This document shows positions 1-7,836 of a stretch of 24,678 bases of DNA, piece by piece; position 1 is the first letter of the stretch; every line of letters begins with the position of its first letter. Position numbers and translations under genes: made by a program. This DNA comes from a virus, in IMG/VR virus record IMGVR_UViG_3300032291_003076, positions 1 to 24,678 of that record; one strand, written 5' to 3'. The notes under the pieces were generated by a model. That model saw nothing but the letters and a program-made list of their open reading frames with translations, did not search any database and was not told where the DNA came from.

Positions 1-18
1 ACGCTCATGCTGTACGTC

Positions 19-27
19 AGTATAGCA
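19..27 (-). promoter_or_regulatory. Extended -10-like sequence (TGC-TATACT) after the last tail gene
   Basis: On the minus strand the short gap after the gene ending at 37 contains TATACT (24 to 19) preceded by TGC, an extended -10 pattern. Similar sequences occur in the gaps at 6993 and 13698. No convincing -35 box is seen. Any transcript would serve a gene beginning at or beyond the left edge of the window. Confidence 0.3.
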
Positions 28-36
28 GGCCGGGCG

Positions 37-468
37 TTACTTGCCGCCGGTTTTTCGGGCGTTCGCAATCGCCCGCCGCACAAGCATCCGGCCCGCTAGG
101 TCAAGGAACGGCAGGCCGCGTGCGGCGGCCTCGGCCCGCATGACGGCCACGACCTCGTCTATCCTCTCCGGCCTGCTCGCCTCGTCGCAGCCCCATGCGT
201 CCATGTCTGCTGCCTTTTCGCGGCAGGCGCAGGTCGGTGTTGGCGAGATGCCGAAGCGTTTTAAGAGCTTGGAAAGCTCGGTGCCGGGGCCGCTCGTCGG
301 CATCGGTGCCGGCTCCGGCAGCCGCGACACTCTCGGATAGAACTCGCTGTCTGTGTCAATCGTCCACTCGTCGCCGTCCTGTGCGACGACGCACGGCAGC
401 ACCTCGTCGAGCGTGTAGCCACGCTCGCGGCAACGCTGCTCAAGGTGTGTGCGGTGAGTGGTAATCAA
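37..468 (-). CDS. Small phage protein of unknown function at the end of the tail module
   Basis: The protein has 143 residues. The chosen start is TTG at 468, which forms a TTGA overlap with the stop of the upstream gene; no better ATG or GTG precedes the conserved-looking N terminus. Residues about 3-45 (RTHLEQRCRERGYTLDEV, then DGDEWTIDTD) resemble a short recurrent phage segment that I recognise only as unnamed. The C-terminal half is charged and helical, with a CAC pair near residue 80. There is no signal peptide or membrane segment. As the last gene of the tail series it may be a tail accessory or assembly protein, but no function can be assigned. Confidence 0.7.
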   Translation of the reverse strand: MITTHRTHLEQRCRERGYTLDEVLPCVVAQDGDEWTIDTDSEFYPRVSRLPEPAPMPTSGPGTELSKLLKRFGISPTPTCACREKAADMDAWGCDEASRPERIDEVVAVMRAEAAARGLPFLDLAGRMLVRRAIANARKTGGK

Positions 469-1181
469 GGTAGCGGGTTTTTAGACAGCCATGCCTGTGG
501 AGAAGTCTGCGTAACCTCCCCGTGTGACGCAAGGTATGAGCCTATGTTTCCTAGATACATATCTTCTTGCCTTGTTGAGTCGCACAGCCAGCAGAGCTTG
601 TAACCAAGCCTAACAATGTTTACATCAAAAGTGTCGCACCCGCAATTTGACCCAGGGTAGTAGTCTCTATAGAGAAGCTGGCCGTTGAAGTATTGGCTGT
701 CCAAGGAACCAGACAAACCGAAGGGCGGCGATTCAAGAAATGGTCCGCAAGAAGAACCACCAGCAAAAAAATCTGGGAAACTGCATCCCACAGTCCCGGT
801 TCTTGCCCCCAATCGCAACGACGCAGGGACGTCGTACCTGTTCGTGGACTCGTTGTACTCAAGAGGAAACGTCCTGTTGAGCGTTACACTGCCAGTTCCT
901 TCAAATCGCAGGTATATGGTCGCTGGTTGCAATCCGGTATTGCATCTGCCAATCCCCACATTTGCGCCCGGGCAACACGGATTGGTCAAACACGTCGTGC
1001 CCACGCCCTTGAACGTCTTGTCTGCGCCCTGGCACTGACACTGCGGCTTGACGCTGCACGACGTGCCCTCGCAGCACGCGCCTTCTTGGCAGGCTTGGTT
1101 GCACTCGGCCTCGGTGCGGTAGCCCGTGCGACCTGTGGTCGTGACGCCGCCGGGGAGAGTGGTGGATTGGTAGCAGGGCAT
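465..1181 (-). CDS. Cysteine-rich virion/tail protein with a GACC-type disulfide module
   Basis: The protein has 238 residues. The first 80 hold twelve cysteines (3, 27, 31, 36, 37, 42, 48, 50, 64, 69, 70, 80). The pattern from about residue 34 (GACCEG, then spaced Cys, then GVGTTC and PCC) resembles a disulfide-rich module that I associate with extracellular proteins of Planctomycetes and related bacteria. The remainder looks beta-rich, with a second cluster of Cys (about 180-200). There is no signal peptide, as expected for a virion protein. It sits downstream of the tape measure with the other distal tail genes, so a tail-tip or receptor-contact role is inferred. Its stop overlaps the next gene's TTG start. 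Confidence 0.75.
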   Translation of the reverse strand: MPCYQSTTLPGGVTTTGRTGYRTEAECNQACQEGACCEGTSCSVKPQCQCQGADKTFKGVGTTCLTNPCCPGANVGIGRCNTGLQPATIYLRFEGTGSVTLNRTFPLEYNESTNRYDVPASLRLGARTGTVGCSFPDFFAGGSSCGPFLESPPFGLSGSLDSQYFNGQLLYRDYYPGSNCGCDTFDVNIVRLGYKLCWLCDSTRQEDMYLGNIGSYLASHGEVTQTSPQAWLSKNPLP

Positions 1182-1859
1182 TTATTTGAACGTCACTGCG
1201 AATTGGAGTCTGCCGGATGGCGCGTCGTCCCCGACGGACTGTATTGTTGTAAGAGTCCCAAGCGGTTTCCTGTCGAACCCATACACACTTGTGTTTGGAA
1301 ATCTAATCGGACTTGTCCCGTCGAGCGTCGAAGGAATTGGGCCGCACAATCCACCCGTAGCGTAAGCATAAATGCTATCATCCAGCGACGTGTCAAACTT
1401 AAGCGTGCCCCGAACCTCCGGCCTTGAACGCGATCCAGTAGTCACGCCAGTGCAGGAAATTTGGCTAGCTGTTTTATATTGCTCGTCCCACTCAGAGTAA
1501 AATGCAAAAGTCCTAAACTGGACAGCTCCGTTGACCGTCACGGGGGCTTCTGGGGACGTTGGAGGAACTACATTAAACTCTATCGACAAGTCTCGGCATC
1601 CGCTGCCGACTCTTACCCATTTGTTTGTGCCCCCACGACTTAGCGAGTACGTTCCAGACAATGAGCCACCGGCCACGGCCACAGAAACGTATTGCTCAAG
1701 GTTCCACGGACTGTATTGGCTCCAGTGCGTCTGCCGGAGAAACTCTGGAATTGTCACAGTGGCGGTGACGCTTGCAATGGTGTCCGACGCACACGCAGGA
1801 TCGGCACAGCAATACCAACCCTCGCAGCACGCCGAGCACTCGCCGCCAAGCATTGCCAT
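1182..1859 (-). CDS. Tail-region protein with a short cysteine-rich N terminus
   Basis: The protein has 225 residues, beginning at ATG 1859 (a second ATG lies at 1853). Residues 8-23 contain six cysteines (8, 11, 12, 17, 18, 23). After this comes a Thr/Ser/Gly-rich, probably beta-sandwich body of about 190 residues with scattered Cys. It follows the previous gene's stop by three bases and is directly followed by another cysteine-rich gene. Position and composition suggest an exposed distal tail protein. No family was recognised, so this is inferred from context. Confidence 0.7.
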   Translation of the reverse strand: MAMLGGECSACCEGWYCCADPACASDTIASVTATVTIPEFLRQTHWSQYSPWNLEQYVSVAVAGGSLSGTYSLSRGGTNKWVRVGSGCRDLSIEFNVVPPTSPEAPVTVNGAVQFRTFAFYSEWDEQYKTASQISCTGVTTGSRSRPEVRGTLKFDTSLDDSIYAYATGGLCGPIPSTLDGTSPIRFPNTSVYGFDRKPLGTLTTIQSVGDDAPSGRLQFAVTFK

Positions 1860-1862
1860 CGG

Positions 1863-2585
1863 TCAGCACTCCGCAGCAATGAGAATCCACTCGGTGCCAA
1901 CATAGGCTATGGAACACGCCTTGCTGCCGGTGCCGCTAACCGAGGCAAAGTAGTTCTTGACGTCGGCGTATGTCGTGCCGCTCGTTACCGCATCAGTGAC
2001 GGTCTTGGTACTCCCCTTTGTCCACGGTGCCGTAAAGGTGCCACGCACGATGCCAGCGTCAGCCCCGCCGCTGGCTAGGCGAACCAACGCCCACTTGTTG
2101 CTGCCAGTGCCGCTTTGCTTCCAGAGAATCAGCCCGTCGCCTTTGACGCCTGTTTTCAGCCCGCCGCTCGAGCACGCGACAAACTTGTCATCGACCTTGT
2201 CTACCTCGACCTTGGCCTGCACCACCCCGTCGATGGCCGCCCGGCCGAACTTGCCGGCCGCGATCGGCTCCACTGTCACAACGAACTTACCGGCCGTCGT
2301 GTCCGATGGCGTTGCGCCCTCGAGTATCGGCACGTCCTGGAACTGCGAGAGGCTGGATGCTCCGGCGGTCGGGTCGTTTGCGATCCCGGTGATTGCCAGC
2401 ACTCCCCACTTCGGCACCGTCGAGCTGGTCGTGTTCTTGATTTGCACCATGTGGCACGGGCGACCGAACCCTGGATTCTGGCCGACGAATGTCGGCCGTG
2501 TGCTCACTGTTTCGAGCACTCGATTCCACGATTTGGCCGTGATTTTGAGCGGTTGGCCCGGCCGAACTTTTTGGTAGTCGGTCAC
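1863..2585 (-). CDS. Putative tail protein, beta-rich
   Basis: The protein has 240 residues and starts with GTG at 2585, one base after the preceding stop. The N terminus (KVRPGQPLKITAKSWN) resembles the opening of other phage tail or fibre-type proteins with an attachment segment followed by beta-rich repeats. The middle (about 95-160) alternates short beta-like strands with Gly/Val/Lys-rich turns (GVVQAKVEVDKVDD). Only a few Cys are present, unlike the two genes downstream. A role as an accessory tail, tip or fibre component is inferred from position only. Confidence 0.65.
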   Translation of the reverse strand: MTDYQKVRPGQPLKITAKSWNRVLETVSTRPTFVGQNPGFGRPCHMVQIKNTTSSTVPKWGVLAITGIANDPTAGASSLSQFQDVPILEGATPSDTTAGKFVVTVEPIAAGKFGRAAIDGVVQAKVEVDKVDDKFVACSSGGLKTGVKGDGLILWKQSGTGSNKWALVRLASGGADAGIVRGTFTAPWTKGSTKTVTDAVTSGTTYADVKNYFASVSGTGSKACSIAYVGTEWILIAAEC

Positions 2586-2586
2586 G

Positions 2587-3576
2587 CTACATCACATTCT
2601 TTTGAGCTGGGTCAAGCGGATGCGTGAACTTGGAATTGTCCGGAGGATTTAGCCAGACCTGCGGCCAATTAGTTCCGATGCCGAGGCCCGTGACAGGGTC
2701 CGTGAAATCGACGTGCTCGTAAACTCGCGCGACGTACACGTATCGCGGCTTTCGTATCGCGACACTACCGCCTGCCGAGTCGGTCTCGTACTCTACCCAG
2801 AGATACTCCCATCCGTATTTGTAGATATTCTCTATGCCGCCCACCTCGAAGTTCAGTCGATTGAGCCTTGCGGAAAATGTAAACGTCACCGCAACCATCG
2901 TTTGTGATCGCGACGTGTCAAGCCGAGCACCGAGGAACAGAACTTCGCCAGTCTCGAATATGCGAAACTTTTTTGAGTTTACCTTTCCGGTCATGTTGTA
3001 AATGTTCTTGATTGCCGGATTTGCTCCCGACAACAAGTAAGAAGCTGGTGCCATCCACGTTTCTGTGAATTGCATACTTGGCACGGTAATGTCCACGCCC
3101 TGCACGGAATCGGCGTTTGCGTTGATAGCACCCTTGGGGTCTGGAGCCTCCCCCTCGTATGCGTACCGATTGACGTATGCCGATGGGTCTGATGAATCGG
3201 TCCACGCCTGCGTGATGTGCTCCGATCCTCCGGTGGTATCAAATGACAGCGTCCCGGGAGCGAAAACAATGTCGTTCCCATCTCGGACTGTTGTGATCCC
3301 GGTGCCCTCGTACTGATTCAGCCCTGCATTGCCGTAGGCGGCCGTCGCCTCATACCAACCGTTGCCAAGGTTTTGAACGTCAAGCCTGGTGCGCCTGTGG
3401 CCCGAGTAGTAGAGCGGGCACCCCTCAATGGCGTGGGCTTCGGCGGCCGCGTAGCCACTCATCCACTGAAACAGCCATTTGACCTCGACCTCGCGGGCTA
3501 TCAGCCCATCGGACGAGGTGGTCAGCGACCCGCTGCCGGAATCAAAACGCTCGATATTGTCATCTGGCCGAATCAT
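2587..3576 (-). CDS. Putative distal tail / baseplate-like structural protein
   Basis: The protein has 329 residues and starts at ATG 3576, shortly after the tape measure stop. It is rich in aromatic residues and Gly and looks beta-rich throughout, with no signal peptide or membrane segment. In siphoviruses the gene after the tape measure usually encodes the distal tail protein or an equivalent hub, which fits this place and size. I see no motif that identifies the family, so the role is positional inference. The segment around residues 195-240 (YNMTGKVNSKKFRIFETGEVLFLGA) reads like a tail-tip fold but is not diagnostic. Confidence 0.65.
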   Translation of the reverse strand: MIRPDDNIERFDSGSGSLTTSSDGLIAREVEVKWLFQWMSGYAAAEAHAIEGCPLYYSGHRRTRLDVQNLGNGWYEATAAYGNAGLNQYEGTGITTVRDGNDIVFAPGTLSFDTTGGSEHITQAWTDSSDPSAYVNRYAYEGEAPDPKGAINANADSVQGVDITVPSMQFTETWMAPASYLLSGANPAIKNIYNMTGKVNSKKFRIFETGEVLFLGARLDTSRSQTMVAVTFTFSARLNRLNFEVGGIENIYKYGWEYLWVEYETDSAGGSVAIRKPRYVYVARVYEHVDFTDPVTGLGIGTNWPQVWLNPPDNSKFTHPLDPAQKNVM

Positions 3577-3582
3577 GGCTTG

Positions 3583-5487
3583 TTAGGCGAACGCCGCTCC
3601 GCTTGGTTGTTGTTGCAGTATTTGTCGCAGAATGGCGACCGCCTTTTCTGTGGCAATCGCCGTGCGCTCGGAGACGGAAACCAACTCCCGCTCCGAGCTA
3701 GCGGCCACGCCGCCAATCGCCGGAGAAGGGTTCGAGACGCCGCGGGCCAGCGCGGTGGCGGATGGAACCGACCGACCACCGGTCGGTCGGCTCATGGCGA
3801 CGAGCTGCTCGACGCCGTCAGCCGTCCGTCCGGTTGCGTCCGCGATCTTGGCCTCATTACCTAGCTTGGGTCCGATGCCGAGCTGCCCGGCTATGCCGCC
3901 CGCGAACGTGCCGATCGTGTCGCCGCGGGCCGGCTTGTCGGCACCTGCTGCCATCGGTTGCTCGAGGGCCTGGCGGAACTCGTCGCGCTTGATGCCGCCT
4001 TTCTTGGCGGCGGCTTTCTGCTGGCCCTTAGTGCCCGACATCATGTACGCCACGCCGGCCCCTGCGGCTGCGCCTACTGCCAGCACGGCCGCAATCTGGC
4101 CGAATAGGGGCAGAGCCAAGAACGCCACTCGTAGGGCCGTCAGGGAGGCCGTGAGGCCAGCGGCCGCGCGAGACATAACGGCACTCACGGCCTGGAACGC
4201 CGGGCCGGCCTTAATGAAACCGCGGATTCCAAAGTTCACGGCAGTCAACGCCCACCCCACCGACACCATCGCCACGCCAAGGCCAACGGCCGAGGCCGTC
4301 AACGCCGCGAGGATTGGCGACAAGATAGGGATACCGCCAAGCAACCACGAAAGCAGGTCAATCACCATGGCGATGCCGTGAGAGGCGACCGCTAGGGCAG
4401 GGGACAGGCCAGTGCCGAAGGCAATCGACAGCCGCTCGATGGCGGACTGCATCCGCTCGAACGCCCCCGTAATCCCCTCCATCATGATCTTGAACTTCTC
4501 GGCTACCGTTCGCTGCGATTCCATTTCCTGCGCTAATCGCTCGAACCCTTCTACCCCCATGTCCGCGAACGCGCCGATGACCTTGATGCCGCGATCACCG
4601 AACACGTCCACGAGGGCCTTGTCGGCCATGATGGCCGAGCGGGCATCGACAGACATTCCCTTCATGGCGTCCGACAAGAGGCCGACAATCTGCACCATCG
4701 GCAATAGTTTGCCGTCTACATCGCGGAAGCTAGCGACCGATAGCCCCAGCCGCCCAAGGGCTTTCTCGGCCTCCTGCGAAGGGGCCACGAGCCGAGACAG
4801 GAGCACCTTGATTCCAGTGCCGGCTTCCTCACCCTGGATGCCGTAGCGGGCAAGGGCCGCGAACCCCTGCGCCACGCCGAACAGGGTTTGATCGAACGTC
4901 TTGCCGGCGGACCCCACGAGGCCGAACGCCTCGACCATGTGGGCAATGTCGGTTTCGCTGGCGTCGGCGGCCGCCGACAGCGTATCGACCGCCTCGCTCG
5001 CGCTTGTTCCGAACACGTTCATGCTGACCTTCATGAACGTAGCCGCCTGCTGGGCTTCCACGCCGGACACGCGGCCGAACTCGACGGCCGACTGAGCTGC
5101 CCCGGCCATGGCTTCCTCGACACTCATGCCGGCCTTTACGAGCAACGCAAACGACTGAGCAATTTTGGCGGGAGCCACGCCCATGGCCTTGCTCATGCGG
5201 ATCGACTCGTTGCGAACGGCCTCGAGCTGCTTGGGGGATATGTCGCTCACCGACCCCTTCAGCTCGAGCAGGGCGTTTTCAAACTCGGCCGCCTTCCTCG
5301 CGGCCAGCACCATCGGCAGGCCGAGGGCCGCCCCGCCGAGAGCCAGCGTCGTGCCGGTCTGCCGGAGCGTCTGCGACAGGGCCGCCATTCTGTTATGGAC
5401 ACGCTTTACCGCCGCCTGGAACTTCGTATCGTCTGCCGAAATTTCGACATACGCCTTGCCGGCTTTAATTGCGGATGCGGTGCTCAT
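3583..5487 (-). CDS. Phage tail tape measure protein (TP901 type)
   Basis: The protein has 634 residues. It starts at ATG 5487 in an ATGA overlap with the gpT-like frame. Residues 1-60 (AYVEISADDTKFQAAVKRV, then a helical heptad stretch) and the following region (AEFENALLELKGS, QSFALLVKAGMSVEEAM, AAATF-like repeats of about 40 residues) match the N-terminal core of TP901-family tape measures. Several long hydrophobic segments (about 365-420 and 455-485) are the usual membrane-active region. The protein sets tail length and takes part in DNA entry. By the usual rule of about 0.15 nm per residue, the tail would be near 95 nm. The chaperone frames lie directly upstream, as in lambda-like phages. 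Confidence 0.92.
   Translation of the reverse strand: MSTASAIKAGKAYVEISADDTKFQAAVKRVHNRMAALSQTLRQTGTTLALGGAALGLPMVLAARKAAEFENALLELKGSVSDISPKQLEAVRNESIRMSKAMGVAPAKIAQSFALLVKAGMSVEEAMAGAAQSAVEFGRVSGVEAQQAATFMKVSMNVFGTSASEAVDTLSAAADASETDIAHMVEAFGLVGSAGKTFDQTLFGVAQGFAALARYGIQGEEAGTGIKVLLSRLVAPSQEAEKALGRLGLSVASFRDVDGKLLPMVQIVGLLSDAMKGMSVDARSAIMADKALVDVFGDRGIKVIGAFADMGVEGFERLAQEMESQRTVAEKFKIMMEGITGAFERMQSAIERLSIAFGTGLSPALAVASHGIAMVIDLLSWLLGGIPILSPILAALTASAVGLGVAMVSVGWALTAVNFGIRGFIKAGPAFQAVSAVMSRAAAGLTASLTALRVAFLALPLFGQIAAVLAVGAAAGAGVAYMMSGTKGQQKAAAKKGGIKRDEFRQALEQPMAAGADKPARGDTIGTFAGGIAGQLGIGPKLGNEAKIADATGRTADGVEQLVAMSRPTGGRSVPSATALARGVSNPSPAIGGVAASSERELVSVSERTAIATEKAVAILRQILQQQPSGAAFA
3768..3790. 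repeat. 10-bp perfect inverted repeat inside the tape measure gene
   Basis: The arms CCGACCGACC (3768-3777) and GGTCGGTCGG (3781-3790) are perfect and separated by three bases. They encode the Arg-Pro-Thr-Gly-Gly-Arg-Ser stretch of the tape measure C-terminal region. No T-run follows on either strand. Confidence 0.6.
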
Positions 5488-5894
5488 TGGTCAAACAGGC
5501 CGGCCACCTGGTCGGCCATCACGACCGAGGGGGCCGCCTTTTCCCTCATTGTCATGGGGTGGATTTCGTTTGCGTCGTATGGCCGTGGCCGTTTTTTCGG
5601 GTCGCGGTGGACCTCCGCGATCTGCGCGATGAGTGAGGCAGTATGGTTCCACTGGTCGCGCTGGCGGCCATTGACTGCCCACTGCAGCTCTCGGAGTGAC
5701 CAGTGGTCGGGTCGGACGCCGATGATGCCGGCCAGCTCGTAGCCGAGTCGCCATACGTCAAGCGGTCGATCATTTGATCGACCTCTCGCTCCATCGCCGG
5801 GAGCATCCGCTCCACCTGGCTGACCGCTTTCGCCTCGGCCTCCCGAACCTTCCGGTACGCTAGTTCGAGGTACGCCCTCTGGTTCGGATGGCAA
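5484..5894 (-). CDS. gpT-like tail assembly chaperone, expressed by frame change from the gpG-like gene
   Basis: This frame is open from a TTG at 5894 to the stop at 5484. Only the part from about 5770 downward looks coding. It contains the pattern SLRELQWAVNGR, W-x-HTA, then HRDPKKRPRPYDA, which is typical of gpT-like tail assembly chaperones. The upstream 40 residues are Gly/Pro/Ser-rich, with poor third-position bias. No ATG, GTG or TTG with a ribosome site lies near the start of the convincing part. The frame is -1 relative to the gpG-like gene, so production as a gpG-gpT fusion by -1 frameshift (or by slippage on a run of nine T) is inferred. Its end overlaps the tape measure start. Confidence 0.7.
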   Translation of the reverse strand: MPSEPEGVPRTSVPEGSGGRGESGQPGGADAPGDGARGRSNDRPLDVWRLGYELAGIIGVRPDHWSLRELQWAVNGRQRDQWNHTASLIAQIAEVHRDPKKRPRPYDANEIHPMTMREKAAPSVVMADQVAGLFDQ

Positions 5895-6184
5895 AAAAAA
5901 ATCATCTCGCTGACAAGCGCATCGTGCGCCTCGTGCGCCACGGTGCCGTCGAAGGCACCGTAGAACCCTTCCGGCGTGACATCACGCTCGACTGCCTGCG
6001 GCTCGATCATCGTCCACAGGACCGCACCGAGCGTCATCGGGTCCGCGAGCTGCGTAAGGCTGGCACGATCCTCGGTGGTAATGTCGTAGAGCTTGACGCC
6101 CGTGGCCGCCCGCACCCGGTCGTAGGTCAAATAGTCCCCCTTGAGGAACCACTCCCGCCCGGCGTTGTCTTTAAAACTGTGCAT
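5552..6184 (-). CDS. gpG-like tail assembly chaperone
   Basis: The frame encodes 210 residues from ATG 6184, which forms TAATG with the upstream stop. Residues 1-140 look coding: HSFKDNAGREWFLKGDY, then TLGAVLWTMI, then an FF-containing segment and a helical KVREAEAKAV stretch. This resembles the N-terminal chaperone (gpG) of lambda-like tail gene pairs. From about codon 140 (near 5770) the sequence becomes Ser/Thr/Arg-rich with poor codon bias, while the overlapping -1 frame becomes convincing, so the last 70 residues are probably only the unshifted tail. It would act with the gpT-like product to load the tape measure for tube assembly. Confidence 0.78.
   Translation of the reverse strand: MHSFKDNAGREWFLKGDYLTYDRVRAATGVKLYDITTEDRASLTQLADPMTLGAVLWTMIEPQAVERDVTPEGFYGAFDGTVAHEAHDALVSEMIFFCHPNQRAYLELAYRKVREAEAKAVSQVERMLPAMEREVDQMIDRLTYGDSATSWPASSASDPTTGHSESCSGQSMAASATSGTILPHSSRRSRRSTATRKNGHGHTTQTKSTP
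5764..5783. repeat. Palindrome at the point where coding switches frame
   Basis: The arms GGTCGATCA (5764-5772) and TGATCGACC (5775-5783) are perfect with two bases between them. The sequence lies where codon bias moves from the gpG-like to the gpT-like frame. It could form an RNA stem, but the loop is very tight. Confidence 0.5.
5893..5901 (-). other. Run of nine T: candidate slippery site
   Basis: In the gpG-like frame the codons ATT TTT TTT precede TGC, giving a perfect T-TTT-TTT heptamer. A -1 slip here enters the gpT-like frame at TTG CCA. Such a homopolymer is unusual in this G+C-rich sequence. Part of it may simply encode the Ile-Phe-Phe of the family. Confidence 0.5.
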
Positions 6185-6567
6185 TACTCAAACTGCTTGA
6201 AGGTAAACCGTGGAAGCACTAGGCCGTCGAGCGGCTCGTCGCCCTCTATGTCGGACACCGTAAACGTCGTGTCGATCAAGAACAGGCCGCCGGCCAGCGA
6301 AATCCGGAGCACGTTAGGAACGGCGAACGGGCCGTTTGCTTGCACCCGATTGTCCGCTATGCTTCGAGCCACCGAAATGTCAGCGATCGTCGCCTGGATT
6401 TCGTAGCTGCGATGCGTTGCGATTGAGCACTGGACGGCACTGCCGAACTTGGTGGCCTCGACCTCGTTTGTCGTCTCGCGAACAATCACGTCCTGCGCGG
6501 AGCTGATGAGCTGGAACTCGATAAAAAGCCGGCAGTTCTTTCCTAGCGCGTAGCTACTGATTGGCAC
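6184..6567 (-). CDS. Putative tail tube / minor tail protein
   Basis: The protein has 127 residues. The start is GTG 6567, with AGGAG six bases upstream. It is beta-rich, with motifs such as RLFIEFQLISSAQDVIV and LPRFTFKQFE at the end, and no export signal. It lies between another beta-rich tail candidate and the gpG-like chaperone; in siphoviruses this slot is usually the major tail tube protein. Either this gene or its upstream neighbour (6583-6945) could be the tube protein, and I cannot decide which from sequence alone. Confidence 0.68.
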   Translation of the reverse strand: MPISSYALGKNCRLFIEFQLISSAQDVIVRETTNEVEATKFGSAVQCSIATHRSYEIQATIADISVARSIADNRVQANGPFAVPNVLRISLAGGLFLIDTTFTVSDIEGDEPLDGLVLPRFTFKQFE

Positions 6568-6582
6568 GGCCGGCTCCTAGTG

Positions 6583-6945
6583 TCAGGCCGAAGCGACGTA
6601 CCTTCTCAGGCTAATCGTCGTTTCGATCACGCCGTCGATTTCCTGCGGCTCACCGATGTTGTTGACGTAGAACGTGCCGGTGTAGCCGCCGCTAGAGCCC
6701 GAAATCGTCACCGTGCCGTTCGCGTGCAGGGTGCAGGAGTGGTCGAGAACCACGACCTCGATCGTCGTGTTCTTGCGAATCGGAACAAATTCCTGTTCGC
6801 TATCGCTTCCCCGTGTCGTGACCTCTCCCTCGGCCGACGTCTCTTGAGTGATCGTGACGGACTTCACATCTTTGTTGACGATCATAGTCCCGAACGTGAA
6901 CGTCTGGTTTTTGCCGAGATGGTACTCGTGAGTGACGGGGGGCAT
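6583..6945 (-). CDS. Putative tail protein, beta-rich
   Basis: The protein has 120 residues. The start at ATG 6945 was chosen because GGAG lies eight bases upstream; the longer open frame to 7002 would run through the probable promoter at 6993. The sequence alternates polar and beta-branched residues (VKSVTITQETSAEGEVTTRG, TIEVVVLDHSCTLHANGTVTISG), which suits a small all-beta virion protein. It is the first gene after a 69-bp gap that holds an extended -10 sequence, so it may begin its own transcript. A tail tube or tail-associated role is inferred from position. Confidence 0.66.
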   Translation of the reverse strand: MPPVTHEYHLGKNQTFTFGTMIVNKDVKSVTITQETSAEGEVTTRGSDSEQEFVPIRKNTTIEVVVLDHSCTLHANGTVTISGSSGGYTGTFYVNNIGEPQEIDGVIETTISLRRYVASA

Positions 6946-6992
6946 TGCTGTGCTCCGGGGCGCGAGTTTGCGAAATTGGCTTGCTGAACACC

Positions 6993-7002
6993 AGTATACC
7001 AA
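6993..7002 (-). promoter_or_regulatory. Extended -10 promoter candidate ahead of the tail tube region
   Basis: On the minus strand ATTGGTATACT (7003 to 6993) contains TATACT with an upstream TG one base away. It lies in one of the few real gaps of the late region, about 50 bp before the gene starting at 6945. No clear -35 is visible. Confidence 0.42.
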
Positions 7003-7014
7003 TAGACTCGTAGG

Positions 7015-7836
7015 CTAAACGGACACGCGGCCCCGGAACGCCTTGGCTATGTCGCCGTTGGCAATGGCCTTTTCGAGTGCCGGCTTCATGAATGGCCGCT
7101 TGGGGTACGGGAAGATTCGTGTAATGTCGGTCGGCCGCCACTTGGACGAGTTGAACGGCCGCCTTCCCGTAGGCAGCCATCGAAATATTCGTTTGACCTG
7201 GCGGGCCTTTTGGTACTGCCCCTGCCACCGGCTTGAATCGCCGCGCGTGTCGCGGACGATTCGGTCCATCGTTTTCTTGCCGACCAGCGGGTACTTGTAG
7301 TTCAGCTCCCACGCTGCTTTCTGAATCTTTCCGCCGACTTCGTGGAGATGCGGGATGCCCCACTGCGCCCCCTTCTTGGATGGCCCCACCACGGCCGTAT
7401 GGGTCCGCAGGTCGTAGGCGTTGTAGAGATTGCGGCGGAACCCGAGCATGTGCCCGTAGGGAACGTGCGTGAACGGGGGCGTCCCGGCCGGCGATCCTTT
7501 CGGCGTCAGTATTTCGCTGATGCGTTGCCGGAGTTCTCGCTGCACGCTGGCCGGCACCCCCGGCATCGCGGCCATCTCCGCGAGCGTCTTGCCCGGGTTG
7601 TCTTTCATGACCTTGAGCTGCGGCTTCGCCATGCCCCGCTTTTTGATGGACCGCTTGGCGTAGTCCTTCACCCGCATCGACGCCTTCGAAAGCCCGTCGT
7701 ATTCAATCTGCGACAGGGCGGTTTTGATGGCGGCCCGGTCGAAAAACATATCGACCGTGACGCGGGTCGGTATACCGGGAACTTTGAAGCCGCGGCCGAA
7801 CGGGTTCTTATTGAACGTGGCCCCGAAAGCCTTCAC
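7015..7836 (-). CDS. HK97 gp10-like / phage morphogenesis (neck) protein
   Basis: The protein has 273 residues. The start is GTG 7836 in a GTGA overlap with the upstream gene. It is very basic (many Lys and Arg), with segments such as SMRVKDYAKRSIKKRG, SPAGTPPFTH and HEVGGKIQKAAWELNYKYPLVG. The pattern of an amphipathic N-terminal part (AALSQIEYDGLSKA) followed by PAGTPPFTHxP and HEFGG-like elements matches gp10-like head-tail joining or minor tail proteins. It is longer than the usual 110-170 residues because of insertions in the second half. It would act at the head-tail junction. The family call is by pattern and position. Confidence 0.68.
   Translation of the reverse strand: MKAFGATFNKNPFGRGFKVPGIPTRVTVDMFFDRAAIKTALSQIEYDGLSKASMRVKDYAKRSIKKRGMAKPQLKVMKDNPGKTLAEMAAMPGVPASVQRELRQRISEILTPKGSPAGTPPFTHVPYGHMLGFRRNLYNAYDLRTHTAVVGPSKKGAQWGIPHLHEVGGKIQKAAWELNYKYPLVGKKTMDRIVRDTRGDSSRWQGQYQKARQVKRIFRWLPTGRRPFNSSKWRPTDITRIFPYPKRPFMKPALEKAIANGDIAKAFRGRVSV

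Noticed and set aside
5892-5894. TTG at 5894 as an independent start for the gpT-like protein
   Set aside because: It has no ribosome site, and the next 40 codons have poor third-position bias; a frame change from the gpG-like gene is more likely.
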